Origin: Clostridia bacterium | GTDB taxonomy: Bacteria > Bacillota_A > Clostridia > Oscillospirales > CAG-272 | Direction: 5' to 3' | Length of the DNA: 25,031 bases | NCBI GenBank assembly: GCA_017542695.1 | Contig: JAFXWT010000350.1 | Span: forward strand, 1-25,031 | Shown here: piece after piece, positions 7,202-14,492 of the stretch | Layout of the letters: each line of letters starts with the position of its first letter | How positions within the stretch are numbered: the first letter of the stretch is position 1 | Position numbers and translations under genes: made by a program | Notes under the pieces: model-generated | The model's database searches: none | The model's input: only the letters and a program-made list of their open reading frames with translations | What the model was told of the DNA's origin: nothing

Positions 7202-8053
7202 TTATTTGTTTGCTTCTTCGATTATATCGCGCGGGTTGACTCCCTCGGGAATATCCGGGAAGATGACCCTCTTCATGCAGCCCGTCGGGCAGCTTTCGGC
7301 GCAGAGGCCGCAGCCGACACATTTTTCGTGATCGACGCGAGCCAGGTTGTTTTCGACGACGACGGCGCCGTTCGGGCAGACTTTTTCGCATTTTTTGCAG
7401 CCGATGCAGGCGTTTTTGCAGACCTTGCGCGCCAAAGCGCCGCTATCGGTATTGCTGCACATGACGATATCCGTCGTTTCCTGCGGCACCATCGTGATGA
7501 GGTGCTTCGGGCAGATCGTTGTGCAAAGTCCGCAGCCGAGACACTTTTCCGTATCGACATGGGCTATTCCGTCTTTGAGGCAGATCGCGCCCGCGGGGCA
7601 CGCGGCGGCGCAGTCGCCGAGTCCGATACAGCCGAAGCGGCAAGCATCGGGACCCGCGTAGATCATGGAAGCGGCTTTACACGTCGAAATGCCGCTGTAA
7701 TCGGCTTTTTTCGTCGTCGCCTCGCAGTTGCCGTTGCAGTGGACGAACGCCACGACGTCGACGGGCGTTTCGACCTCGATGCCGAGCACTTCGCCGAGTT
7801 CGCGCGCCGTCGTTTCCGCGCCGGGAACGCAGAGGTTCGGTTTCGCTCTTCCCTCCGCGACGGCGGCGGCGTAGTCGTCACAACCCTTAAAGCCGCACGC
7901 GCCGCAGTTTACTCCGGGGAGACATGCGCGGACGGCTTTGAGTTTTTTGTCCTCTTTCACGGCAAAGAAGTGCGAGATGACAGCGAGCATAACGCCGAGT
8001 ATTAAGGCGATCCCCGCCACAACGCCGAATGCGATCATTATATCTTTGAACAT
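7202..8053 (-). CDS. rnfB: Rnf electron transport complex subunit B
   Basis: RnfB is the iron-sulfur entry subunit that accepts electrons from reduced ferredoxin on the cytoplasmic face. It has 283 residues: an N-terminal membrane helix (about 5-30), then the 4Fe-4S domain motif CLPGVNCGACGFKGC with a later partner Cys. Ferredoxin-type clusters follow: CRFGCIGLGDCAAACP, CLGCGLCTTICP, CKNACIGCKKCEKVCP and CVGCGLCAESCP. That is one cluster domain plus four ferredoxin-like Cys groups. The start has a G-rich ribosome binding site and lies 12 nt after the rnfA stop. Its stop is 5 nt from the NusG-II gene, so the operon continues. Confidence 0.97.
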   Translation of the reverse strand: MFKDIMIAFGVVAGIALILGVMLAVISHFFAVKEDKKLKAVRACLPGVNCGACGFKGCDDYAAAVAEGRAKPNLCVPGAETTARELGEVLGIEVETPVDVVAFVHCNGNCEATTKKADYSGISTCKAASMIYAGPDACRFGCIGLGDCAAACPAGAICLKDGIAHVDTEKCLGCGLCTTICPKHLITMVPQETTDIVMCSNTDSGALARKVCKNACIGCKKCEKVCPNGAVVVENNLARVDHEKCVGCGLCAESCPTGCMKRVIFPDIPEGVNPRDIIEEANK

Positions 8054-8065
8054 ATCCGCACCCCC

Positions 8066-8665
8066 TTATCCGAAGATCTTGTCGACGATCCCCGCAAAGC
8101 CCATGAAAGCGAGCGAAATGAAGGAAGCGGCGATAAGCGTCGCGGCAAGGCCGCGGAACGGCTTCGGGATATTCGTTTCATCGATGCGGGAGCGCAGTCC
8201 CGAGAACAGCACCATTGCAAGCAGGAAGCCGAGTCCCACGCCGAGCGAGCTGACCATTGATTCAAGGAAGTTGTATCCGTCTGTGATATTGTTGATCGCA
8301 ACGCCGAGCACGGCGCAGTTAGTCGTGATGAGCGGCAGATAAACGCCGAGGCCCTTGTGGAGCGCGGGCGAGAAGCGTTTGAGCAGAAGCTCGAGCATCT
8401 GCACGAGCGCGGCGATAACAAGGATGAACACGATCGTCTGCATATAGCCGAGTCCGACCTTGTCGAGAAGGAAGTACTGTATCGGCCACGTCACAGCGGT
8501 CGCAAGGAGCATGACGGCCGTAACGGCAACGCCCATGCCTGTTGCCTGATCGAGCTTTTTCGACACGCCGAGGAACGGGCATATACCGAGGAAGCGCGAC
8601 AGGACGTAGTTATTTACGAGAACCGATGAAAGAAGAATGATTATAAGCGTCTTGAACATGTTCAT
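8066..8665 (-). CDS. rnfA: Rnf electron transport complex subunit A
   Basis: This integral membrane subunit of the Rnf complex has 199 residues and six predicted helices, the usual length. Typical motifs are present: NNYVLSRFLGICPFLGVSKK near the N-terminus, VQMLELLLKRFSPALHKGLG in the middle, and LPLITTNCAVLGVA carrying the conserved Cys. With RnfE it forms a pseudo-symmetric pair that binds an Fe-S centre within the membrane (family knowledge). The ATG overlaps the rnfE stop as ATGA. Confidence 0.97.
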   Translation of the reverse strand: MNMFKTLIIILLSSVLVNNYVLSRFLGICPFLGVSKKLDQATGMGVAVTAVMLLATAVTWPIQYFLLDKVGLGYMQTIVFILVIAALVQMLELLLKRFSPALHKGLGVYLPLITTNCAVLGVAINNITDGYNFLESMVSSLGVGLGFLLAMVLFSGLRSRIDETNIPKPFRGLAATLIAASFISLAFMGFAGIVDKIFG

Positions 8666-9387
8666 GCGTCTCCTTTCTCTGTTTCGGCGGCGGGAGCCGC
8701 ATCAACGACCGCGGAAGCGGCTTCGCTGCATCCCGTTTGGCAGTTCGCCGCGTTCGGACAAGCCGCGCAGGAGAAACTCTTTCTCATCGGCGCTTTGCCT
8801 TTCGTGATAACATAAACGAGCGCGATCATAAGTCCGAAAACGAGCATTCCGCCGGGAGCTTTCGTCAGAAATTCGATCTTGTACGGTTCGAGGAACGGGA
8901 TCTCCATGCCCGCGAACGACGCGGCGCCGAAGACCTCGCGGATCGTCGACATGCACAGAAGCGCGATGGTGAATCCGAGTCCCATTCCGATACCGTCAAG
9001 CGCGGATTTTCCGACTGTGTTCTTTCCGGCGAACATCTCGGCGCGGCCGAGGATGATGCAGTTGACGGTTATGAGCGGCAGATAAACGCCGAGCATATCG
9101 TAAAGCGCCGGAAAAAACGCGTGCACTACCATTTGAACGATCGTCACAAATCCCGCGATGACCACGATGTAGCATGGGATACGCACAGTTTCCGGTATAA
9201 CTTTGCGAAGAAGTGAAATAAGAACGTTGGAGCAGATCAGGACGACGAGCGCCGCTATACCCATTCCGAACGCGCCGACGACGTTCGTCGTAATCGCAAG
9301 CGTCGGGCACGTGCCGAGCACGAGCACGAAAACGGGATTTTCCTTGATCAACCCTTTGAGGAGGATAGACAGATTATTGTTTTTCAT
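8662..9387 (-). CDS. rnfE: Rnf electron transport complex subunit E with Cys-rich tail
   Basis: RnfE has 241 residues, including six membrane helices homologous to RnfA. Motifs are LIKENPVFVLVLGTCPTLA (conserved Cys), NVLISLLRKVIPETVRIPCY and LPLITVNCIILGRAE, the second Cys site. After the last helix there is an unusual C-terminal extension of about 40 residues: a Cys group C-x2-C-x5-C-x3-C at 207, 210, 216 and 220, then an Ala/Glu-rich stretch. The tail might bind a metal centre or be an ornamental extension. The ribosome binding site is a G-rich run (AGGGGG) about 12 nt upstream; the stop overlaps the rnfA start. Confidence 0.96.
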   Translation of the reverse strand: MKNNNLSILLKGLIKENPVFVLVLGTCPTLAITTNVVGAFGMGIAALVVLICSNVLISLLRKVIPETVRIPCYIVVIAGFVTIVQMVVHAFFPALYDMLGVYLPLITVNCIILGRAEMFAGKNTVGKSALDGIGMGLGFTIALLCMSTIREVFGAASFAGMEIPFLEPYKIEFLTKAPGGMLVFGLMIALVYVITKGKAPMRKSFSCAACPNAANCQTGCSEAASAVVDAAPAAETEKGDA

Positions 9388-9390
9388 CGT

Positions 9391-10563
9391 TTAGTTTCCC
9401 CCTTTCAGTATCTTAAATGCGGCAAAAGCGTTTTCGATAGCTTTGAGATAGCCGTTCGTCGTATATGTAGCGCCCGAAATAGCGTCTATATCTCTGAAAT
9501 TATCTTCGGTCTTGCCGTCAAATTGGCCGTAGAACGATTCTTTCGCGCATGCGTCGCCGATGCCGGCTGATTCGGACTGATATACGGTCAATGTGTCAAT
9601 GATTTTGCCGTCAGGCGTGATCGATACGCGGACCTTGATGTATTCGCCCGACGAATGGATGTAATCGTCGTCGTTCATAATTCCGAATCCCGCGCCCTCG
9701 ACTTCGAGGATGTAGTTCCCCGTCGCCGTCTTTTTCGCAGAGACAAGGCGCTTCGGAAGTCCTTCGTACGCGGTGAGGTCAATGTCCTCAACGCTCGAAG
9801 CGGAGAGGATCGCGTGCGCCGCTTTGACGGTTTCGTTTGTTACCTCTTCTCCCGAAGGAACGCTTTGCAACGTCGTGACGGGGAAGAACTCGTCGCCGAT
9901 CATATATACCCATCCCGCGCCGTTCGACGCGGCGTAGACGGAGTCGACGCCCTCGATAACTTCCGCGAGGAAGAGCTTTTCAAACTTACCGTCTCCGTCG
10001 GGAAGTGCCGCCGTGAGATTGTCACGCAGTATCTCCTCTTCGGATCGGATGTCGACCGTGCCGCCTCCGAGAATTATCGCCGAGTTCAGCGCGTCTTTGA
10101 TCGCGTTTTTATACGCGGTCGTCGTTTTCGTCGCGCCCGCGATCGTGTCAACGGAGTCGACATCCGCGGCATTCTTGCCGACGAACGATTCGCCGTATGT
10201 TTTTTCCTTGCCGAGCGTTTCCTGCGAAGCAAGGCAGACAGCGCCGCTCACGGTTCCGTCGGCGTTAACGCCGACCATGATCGTGAGTCCGGAGCTGTAT
10301 CCCGTCGTCGTGAGCGTGATGACATAACCGCCGCTCTTTTCTTTGTACGCCTCTGTGACCGTTTTCGGAAGCGATGCCGCGTCAAATTCGACTTTCTCAA
10401 AGCCCGTGCCGTTTGGCATAACTTCGAGCAGAGCCGCGTTTGCGGCCGCCTCTTGATTTTGTTTGATTATGGGAGCGGTCACTGAATTCGTCAGCGCAAG
10501 AAGTATCGCCATAACGGCGCAGATGCTGACGAGCGCGACCGTGCTTAAAACCGATTTCTTCAT
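9391..10563 (-). CDS. rnfG: Rnf electron transport complex subunit G, double FMN-binding domain
   Basis: RnfG carries covalently bound FMN on the outer face of the membrane and passes electrons through the Rnf complex. This copy has 390 residues, about twice the usual ~200. An N-terminal signal-anchor helix (about 5-27) precedes two FMN_bind units. The first ends in DTIAGATKTT (acceptor Thr145), preceded by LGKEKTYGESFVGK. The second ends in DAISGATYTT (acceptor Thr366), preceded by AGIGDACAKESFYGQF. Both motifs fit the ApbE target pattern, so two flavins are possible. The start overlaps the rnfD stop as ATGA, and the stop lies 3 nt before the rnfE ATG. Confidence 0.95.
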   Translation of the reverse strand: MKKSVLSTVALVSICAVMAILLALTNSVTAPIIKQNQEAAANAALLEVMPNGTGFEKVEFDAASLPKTVTEAYKEKSGGYVITLTTTGYSSGLTIMVGVNADGTVSGAVCLASQETLGKEKTYGESFVGKNAADVDSVDTIAGATKTTTAYKNAIKDALNSAIILGGGTVDIRSEEEILRDNLTAALPDGDGKFEKLFLAEVIEGVDSVYAASNGAGWVYMIGDEFFPVTTLQSVPSGEEVTNETVKAAHAILSASSVEDIDLTAYEGLPKRLVSAKKTATGNYILEVEGAGFGIMNDDDYIHSSGEYIKVRVSITPDGKIIDTLTVYQSESAGIGDACAKESFYGQFDGKTEDNFRDIDAISGATYTTNGYLKAIENAFAAFKILKGGN

Positions 10564-11495
10564 TTCTTTGCACCCCCCGTTCCGAAAACTTTATGCTTTG
10601 TCCAGGAGTTTATGTAAGGAGTTACGATATTCATAAGCAGTATCGCAAACGAAACGCCCTCGGGATATACGCCATAGTAGCGGATGAGGAACGTGATAAG
10701 TCCCGCGCCGATACCGAATATGACTTTACCCCACGCTGTAACGGGGCTTGTGACGTAGTCCGTCGCCATAAAGATCGCACCGATCATAAGTCCGCCCGAA
10801 AGGATCGCGGCAAGCGCCGACGTGAAGTTGAACCCTTCCATTATGAGCGAGCAAACGAACACCGTTCCGATGAACGTAATGGGTATCTGCCACGTGATCA
10901 CGCGGCGGATGAGCAGATACGCGCACCCGACAAGGAGCGCCGCGGCGCACGTTTCGCCGATCGCGCCGCCGTGTGTTCCGATGAACAGCTGAAGCAGCGA
11001 CGGAGCCGCCTGTCCCTCGGCAAGCGAGAGCGGAGTGGCGGTTGAAACCGTGTCGACTATCGTCGGGAACGCCGATTTTGTCATCGAGCCGAACGCCACG
11101 AGCATGAACACGCGCGCGGTGATGGCGGGGTTGACGGGGTTGTTTCCGAGCCCGCCGAACAGTCCCTTGACGACTACCATCGCAAACAGCGCGCCGATGA
11201 CGCACTGCCATATCGGAATATTTGCAGGGAGGTTCATTCCGAGCAGAAGTCCCGTTACGACGGCGCTGAGGTCGCCTATCGTCTGTTTTCTCTTGACTAT
11301 CAGATTGAACAGCGCCTCAAATCCGACGCAGGAGCCGATGCAGACGGCGAGCACGAGCAGTGCGCGCAATCCGAAAATGACGACTCCGGCGATGGCGGCG
11401 GGGCAAAGAGCGATTATAACGTCGAGCATTATGCGCGACGTGCTTCGCCCGCTGTGTATATGCGGAGAGGAAGCGAGAATGAGATGCTTATCCAT
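10560..11495 (-). CDS. rnfD: Rnf electron transport complex subunit D
   Basis: RnfD is the large membrane subunit thought to couple electron transfer to Na+ or H+ export. It has 311 residues and about nine hydrophobic segments. Recognisable motifs are SSPHIHSGRSTSRIMLDVI at the N-terminus, GLLLGMNLP, and GGLGNNPVNPAITARVFML. The covalent FMN site falls at DTVSTATPLS (acceptor Thr154), where many relatives read SGAT. Later motifs are GTHGGAIGET and FMATDYVTSPVT. It overlaps rnfC by one base (TAATG) and rnfG by four (ATGA). Confidence 0.96.
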   Translation of the reverse strand: MDKHLILASSPHIHSGRSTSRIMLDVIIALCPAAIAGVVIFGLRALLVLAVCIGSCVGFEALFNLIVKRKQTIGDLSAVVTGLLLGMNLPANIPIWQCVIGALFAMVVVKGLFGGLGNNPVNPAITARVFMLVAFGSMTKSAFPTIVDTVSTATPLSLAEGQAAPSLLQLFIGTHGGAIGETCAAALLVGCAYLLIRRVITWQIPITFIGTVFVCSLIMEGFNFTSALAAILSGGLMIGAIFMATDYVTSPVTAWGKVIFGIGAGLITFLIRYYGVYPEGVSFAILLMNIVTPYINSWTKHKVFGTGGAKK

Positions 11496-12817
11496 TATTT
11501 ATTCGCCTCCTTTGCCTGTTCTTCTTTGACAAATGCTTTTGCCAGCCGGTTCGTCTGAACGAGCGGGCGATGCGCGGGGCAGATGAAACTGCAGCAGCCG
11601 CATTCCATACAAGACGAAAGAGCGAGCGCGTTCAGAGCGGCAACGTCTTTCTTCGCGTATGCGCGAGCGATCTCGGCGGGATTTATGCCGAACGGGCACG
11701 TGTTGGTGCACGAGCCGCAGCGGATGCACTCCGTCTGCTTCGGAGCTTTGATCTCTTTTTCCGTCAACGCGAGGATCGCGTTCGTCGTTTTCATTATCGG
11801 AGCCGAGAGATCGGGCACAGTTATGCCCATCATCGGGCCGCCGTAAACGACTTTCGCGGGGTCGGTCACAAATCCGCCGCATTCCTCAAAGACTTTTTCC
11901 ATCGGAACTCCGATCGGAACGATCAGGTTTTTCGGCTCTTTCACCGCTCCTCCGTCGACTGTCACGCACTTTTCGACGAGCGGCATACCTGTTTTGAGAT
12001 ACGCGCCGATCGTCGCCAGCGTCGTGCAGTTGATGACGATACAGCCCGCATCGATCGGGAGTTTCCCCGCCCCAACGATTCTGCCCGTGGTGTGATAGAT
12101 CAGCACCTTTTCCCCGCCCTGCGGGTAAACGGGAGGAAGAACTTTCACATTCGCCGTGCAGTCCGTGCAGACTTTCGCCATCAGCTCTTTCATCTTCTCG
12201 ATGGCTTTCTTTTTGTTGCTTTCGATGCCGATGACGACATTTCTGACGCCGAGCCATTTTTTGATCGCTTCGATCGCAACCTCCATCTCGTCGCCGCGGT
12301 TTATCATCGTCAGCGTGTCGCTCGTCACATACGGCTCGCATTCCGCACCGTTTATGATGAGATACTCGATTTTCGCCGGATCGGCGTTCAGCTTGAAATG
12401 CGTCGGGAAGCCCGCGCCTCCGAGTCCGACGATGCCCGCGTTTTTGACTGCCTCGATGAACGCTTCGCGCGACTCGATAACGGGCGGAGCGATCGTTTCA
12501 TCGGGAGTCATCAGCCCATCCGATTCGATCATAACGGCGGGAACGGTGCGCCCGTCGGAGATCAGCATATCGACGATCTTCGACACTTTGCCCGATACCG
12601 ACGAATGAATTGGAGACGAAACCGCCCCGCCCGCCTCTGCGATCATGGTGCCGACCTTGACCTCATCGCCGACTTTGACTGTCGGTTTTGCGGGCGCACC
12701 GATGTGCATCGACATCGGGATCGTCACAAACTGCCCTATCGACTGCATTTTCATGGCAGGCATGTCCGCCGTGTTTTTTCTGTGGGGAACGTGTACCCCG
12801 GGAAGAGAAAAAGCCAT
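11495..12817 (-). CDS. rnfC: Rnf electron transport complex subunit C
   Basis: RnfC is the cytoplasmic NADH/FMN and Fe-S subunit, homologous to the flavoprotein of complex I. It has 440 residues, a normal length. Domain order is an N-terminal barrel-sandwich region (residues ~1-85, with HIGAPAKPTVKVGDEVKVG), then a flavin/NAD-binding fold with GLGGAGFPTHFKL and LIINGAECEPYVTSD. A SLBB-like region follows, then two 4Fe-4S motifs: CIRCGSCTNTCP (Cys364, 367, 370, 374) and CMECGCCSFICP (Cys403, 406, 409, 413). It is the first gene of the rnf operon, with two promoters upstream and an AGGA site before the ATG. Confidence 0.97.
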   Translation of the reverse strand: MAFSLPGVHVPHRKNTADMPAMKMQSIGQFVTIPMSMHIGAPAKPTVKVGDEVKVGTMIAEAGGAVSSPIHSSVSGKVSKIVDMLISDGRTVPAVMIESDGLMTPDETIAPPVIESREAFIEAVKNAGIVGLGGAGFPTHFKLNADPAKIEYLIINGAECEPYVTSDTLTMINRGDEMEVAIEAIKKWLGVRNVVIGIESNKKKAIEKMKELMAKVCTDCTANVKVLPPVYPQGGEKVLIYHTTGRIVGAGKLPIDAGCIVINCTTLATIGAYLKTGMPLVEKCVTVDGGAVKEPKNLIVPIGVPMEKVFEECGGFVTDPAKVVYGGPMMGITVPDLSAPIMKTTNAILALTEKEIKAPKQTECIRCGSCTNTCPFGINPAEIARAYAKKDVAALNALALSSCMECGCCSFICPAHRPLVQTNRLAKAFVKEEQAKEANK

Positions 12818-12848
12818 TTTGTCCTATTCCTTTCTGAAATGTTGCTGT

Positions 12849-12868
12849 GCCGCGGCCAACACCGCGAC
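12849..12868 (-). other. Small hairpin in the rnf leader
   Basis: A 7-bp G/C-rich stem (12849-12855 with 12862-12868, one G-T wobble) with a 6-nt loop lies about 30 nt before the rnfC start in the predicted leader. No T-run follows, so it is not a terminator. It could affect mRNA stability or translation; no known riboswitch class was recognised. Confidence 0.4.
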
Positions 12869-12891
12869 GGATAATGCTTTTTGCATTCTAT

Positions 12892-12920
12892 ATAATATAT
12901 TATTTTTCATATTTTGTCAA
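12892..12920 (-). promoter_or_regulatory. rnf operon promoter, proximal
   Basis: TTGACA (12915-12920), a 17-nt spacer and TATTAT (12892-12897) on the minus strand, about 75 nt before the rnfC ATG. The -35 is perfect; the -10 matches 5 of 6. Confidence 0.75.
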
Positions 12921-12969
12921 TGGGGATATTTGTGATTTTGAACAAAAACAGGCGGCATTTATACCTGTA

Positions 12970-12997
12970 ATTATATGTTTCGGCGGCGTTTTGTCAA
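12970..12997 (-). promoter_or_regulatory. rnf operon promoter, distal
   Basis: TTGACA (12992-12997), a 16-nt spacer and TATAAT (12970-12975) on the minus strand: both boxes are perfect consensus. A 5-bp ACAGG/CCTGT hairpin (12948-12968), followed by a T run, begins right at the expected transcription start. It could be a weak early attenuator or chance. Confidence 0.75.
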
Positions 12998-13030
12998 GAG
13001 CTTTTCCCCAAAAGCCGTTTTGGATAAAGA

Positions 13031-13062
13031 AACCTCCTTTGCCTTCATAAGCAAAGGAGGTT
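13031..13062 (-). terminator. Rho-independent terminator of the carbohydrate-binding/VTC/DUF4956 operon
   Basis: A perfect 12-bp stem (13031-13042 with 13051-13062) with an 8-nt loop lies 28 nt after the DUF4956 stop. It is followed on the minus strand by TTTCTTT. It isolates this operon from the rnf promoters. Confidence 0.88.
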
Positions 13063-13090
13063 AAAGTTAAGTCACGCATCGGATAATGCT

Positions 13091-13762
13091 TTACAGCTGG
13101 CTCTGCGTTTCGGCATAAGGAAGAAGCGCGACTTCGAGATTTCCGTTTTTGGTGCGAAGTTCATCAATGAACGCTTTTTCATCAGCCGGGTTCTTCAGCT
13201 GCACTTTATAAGACAGTCTGAACATACTGCCCATACCGGTCGTTTTAACGCCCGCGTTCTCGATTTTTTTCAGATAGTGCGCAAAGATGTCGTCGAACGT
13301 GCCGCTATATTCAAGCGATTCGGGAATCGTGATGCGAAGAAGCTGATCCGCTGCCATGCTTTTATGCTCGAACAAGGGCACAAAGCTGAGAAGAAAGAAC
13401 AGCACCGCAAGAGCGATCAGAATCACGACGCCATAGCCAATATACCCCATACCGAATGCAATGCCGGAACCCATCGCCACAAGAATCGCGGCGATCTCGT
13501 CGGCACTTCCCTGCGCCGAGCGAAAACGAATAAGACTGAACGCCCCGCCGATCGCAACACCTGCGCCGATATTGCCGTTTACAAAAGTGATGACTGAAGC
13601 GACAACGAACGGGATCAATGCCGTTACGATAAAGAATCGTTTTGTCGAACGGATACGAAAACTCATAATCCAGGCGTACAGAAAGCCCGTCACAAGAGCA
13701 ACAGCCGTCATAATGAAGAACTGAGACGGTGTTACGGTAGACGAATAAATTGAATCAAACAT
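13091..13762 (-). CDS. DUF4956 domain-containing membrane protein
   Basis: This 223-residue protein has four hydrophobic segments in its first ~130 residues and a soluble C-terminal domain of about 90 residues with a ferredoxin-like alpha/beta look. The family signature is GAGVAIGGAFSLIRFRSAQGSADEIAAI, in particular SLIRFRSAQGS and the neighbouring GIAFGMGYIGYG. DUF4956 proteins frequently sit next to VTC-domain proteins in bacteria, as here, where the VTC gene is 15 nt upstream. The biochemical role is not established; a membrane partner or channel for the VTC protein is a guess. A GAGGGAG ribosome binding site precedes the ATG. It is the last gene of its operon. Confidence 0.88.
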   Translation of the reverse strand: MFDSIYSSTVTPSQFFIMTAVALVTGFLYAWIMSFRIRSTKRFFIVTALIPFVVASVITFVNGNIGAGVAIGGAFSLIRFRSAQGSADEIAAILVAMGSGIAFGMGYIGYGVVILIALAVLFFLLSFVPLFEHKSMAADQLLRITIPESLEYSGTFDDIFAHYLKKIENAGVKTTGMGSMFRLSYKVQLKNPADEKAFIDELRTKNGNLEVALLPYAETQSQL

Positions 13763-13777
13763 AATGTATTCTCCCTC

Positions 13778-14476
13778 TTAATAGTTTTGTGCCTTGAGAA
13801 GCTGCTGACGATATGCTTCTCCGTATTTTGAAAAACTGCCTTTTGTGATCTTGCCCGCCGATAGTATTTCGCACAGCCACAGCGGCATCGCTTCCTGGAC
13901 TTTGATTTCAAGTATCGTCCACCCCTCGTCAAGAAGAGGAATGCCGTCCATAGATTTTGTAAGCGTCAGATCATCCGTGCGATAGCGCGGCTTCTCATCT
14001 ATCGTGAGGCGAAGATCGCCGCCCGGCTCAAAGTAAGCCACACGATCGTAAATGATCATGCACGACGGCACGAGCGTTTTATAGTAATCGCGAAAGACCG
14101 TTATTTCTTTGTTGATCTGCCCGGGGGCGCAAATATCGCCCTCGCCGGAAAAAAACTTATGAACAAGCGGAATTGTCGTTTGAACTCTCCGCTTATATAC
14201 GATACCGTATGCCTTCCGTTTTAGCTCCAGAAATACGGGAGAGTCTTCCGTCGCGATCCCGTAGGAACGCAGGCGTATTTTTTCTTTGAACTCCGGCTTC
14301 TCAACGCTTGTCCGAATAAGCTGATAGGTCGGAGTATCGTAATACAGGGATGCGATCGAAGTTTTGCCGTACTGATCGACCTCCATGTGACCTTTCAGAC
14401 GCTCTCTGAGAAAATCCGTCTGCTTTGCGTTGAGCAGATATTTCAGCTCATATCGCTTCATTACCGTTATTGCCAT
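13778..14476 (-). CDS. VTC domain (polyphosphate polymerase-type) protein
   Basis: This 232-residue soluble protein has the triphosphate-tunnel fold of the VTC family, related to the catalytic domain of yeast Vtc4, which makes polyphosphate. Tunnel-lining charged motifs are visible strand by strand: RYELKYLL at 8-15, SLYYDTP, KEKIRLRSYG, FLELKRKAYG, VYKRRVQTT, CMIIYDRVAY, LRLTIDEKPRYR, and ILEIKVQEAMPLW near the end. Length matches bacterial single-domain members. It has a GGAGGC ribosome binding site 18 nt after the degenerate kinase stop and precedes DUF4956. Polyphosphate synthesis has not been shown for most bacterial members, and a signalling or cell-surface role is possible. Confidence 0.88.
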   Translation of the reverse strand: MAITVMKRYELKYLLNAKQTDFLRERLKGHMEVDQYGKTSIASLYYDTPTYQLIRTSVEKPEFKEKIRLRSYGIATEDSPVFLELKRKAYGIVYKRRVQTTIPLVHKFFSGEGDICAPGQINKEITVFRDYYKTLVPSCMIIYDRVAYFEPGGDLRLTIDEKPRYRTDDLTLTKSMDGIPLLDEGWTILEIKVQEAMPLWLCEILSAGKITKGSFSKYGEAYRQQLLKAQNY

Positions 14477-14492
14477 AGCGTCGCCTCCGAAC

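Noticed and set aside
6774..7391. Extended start for the NusG-domain-II gene at 7391
   Set aside because: The extra 65 residues are Arg-rich and lie inside rnfB in another frame; the start near 7196 fits the family.
9655..10485. Plus-strand open frame (276 codons) opposite rnfG
   Set aside because: Same shadow character; rnfG on the minus strand is unambiguous.
11570..12874. Long plus-strand open frame (434 codons) opposite rnfC
   Set aside because: It is Arg/Asp/His-rich low-quality sequence antisense to a certain rnfC gene, with no recognised motif and no ribosome binding site; a shadow of the G/C-rich codon usage.
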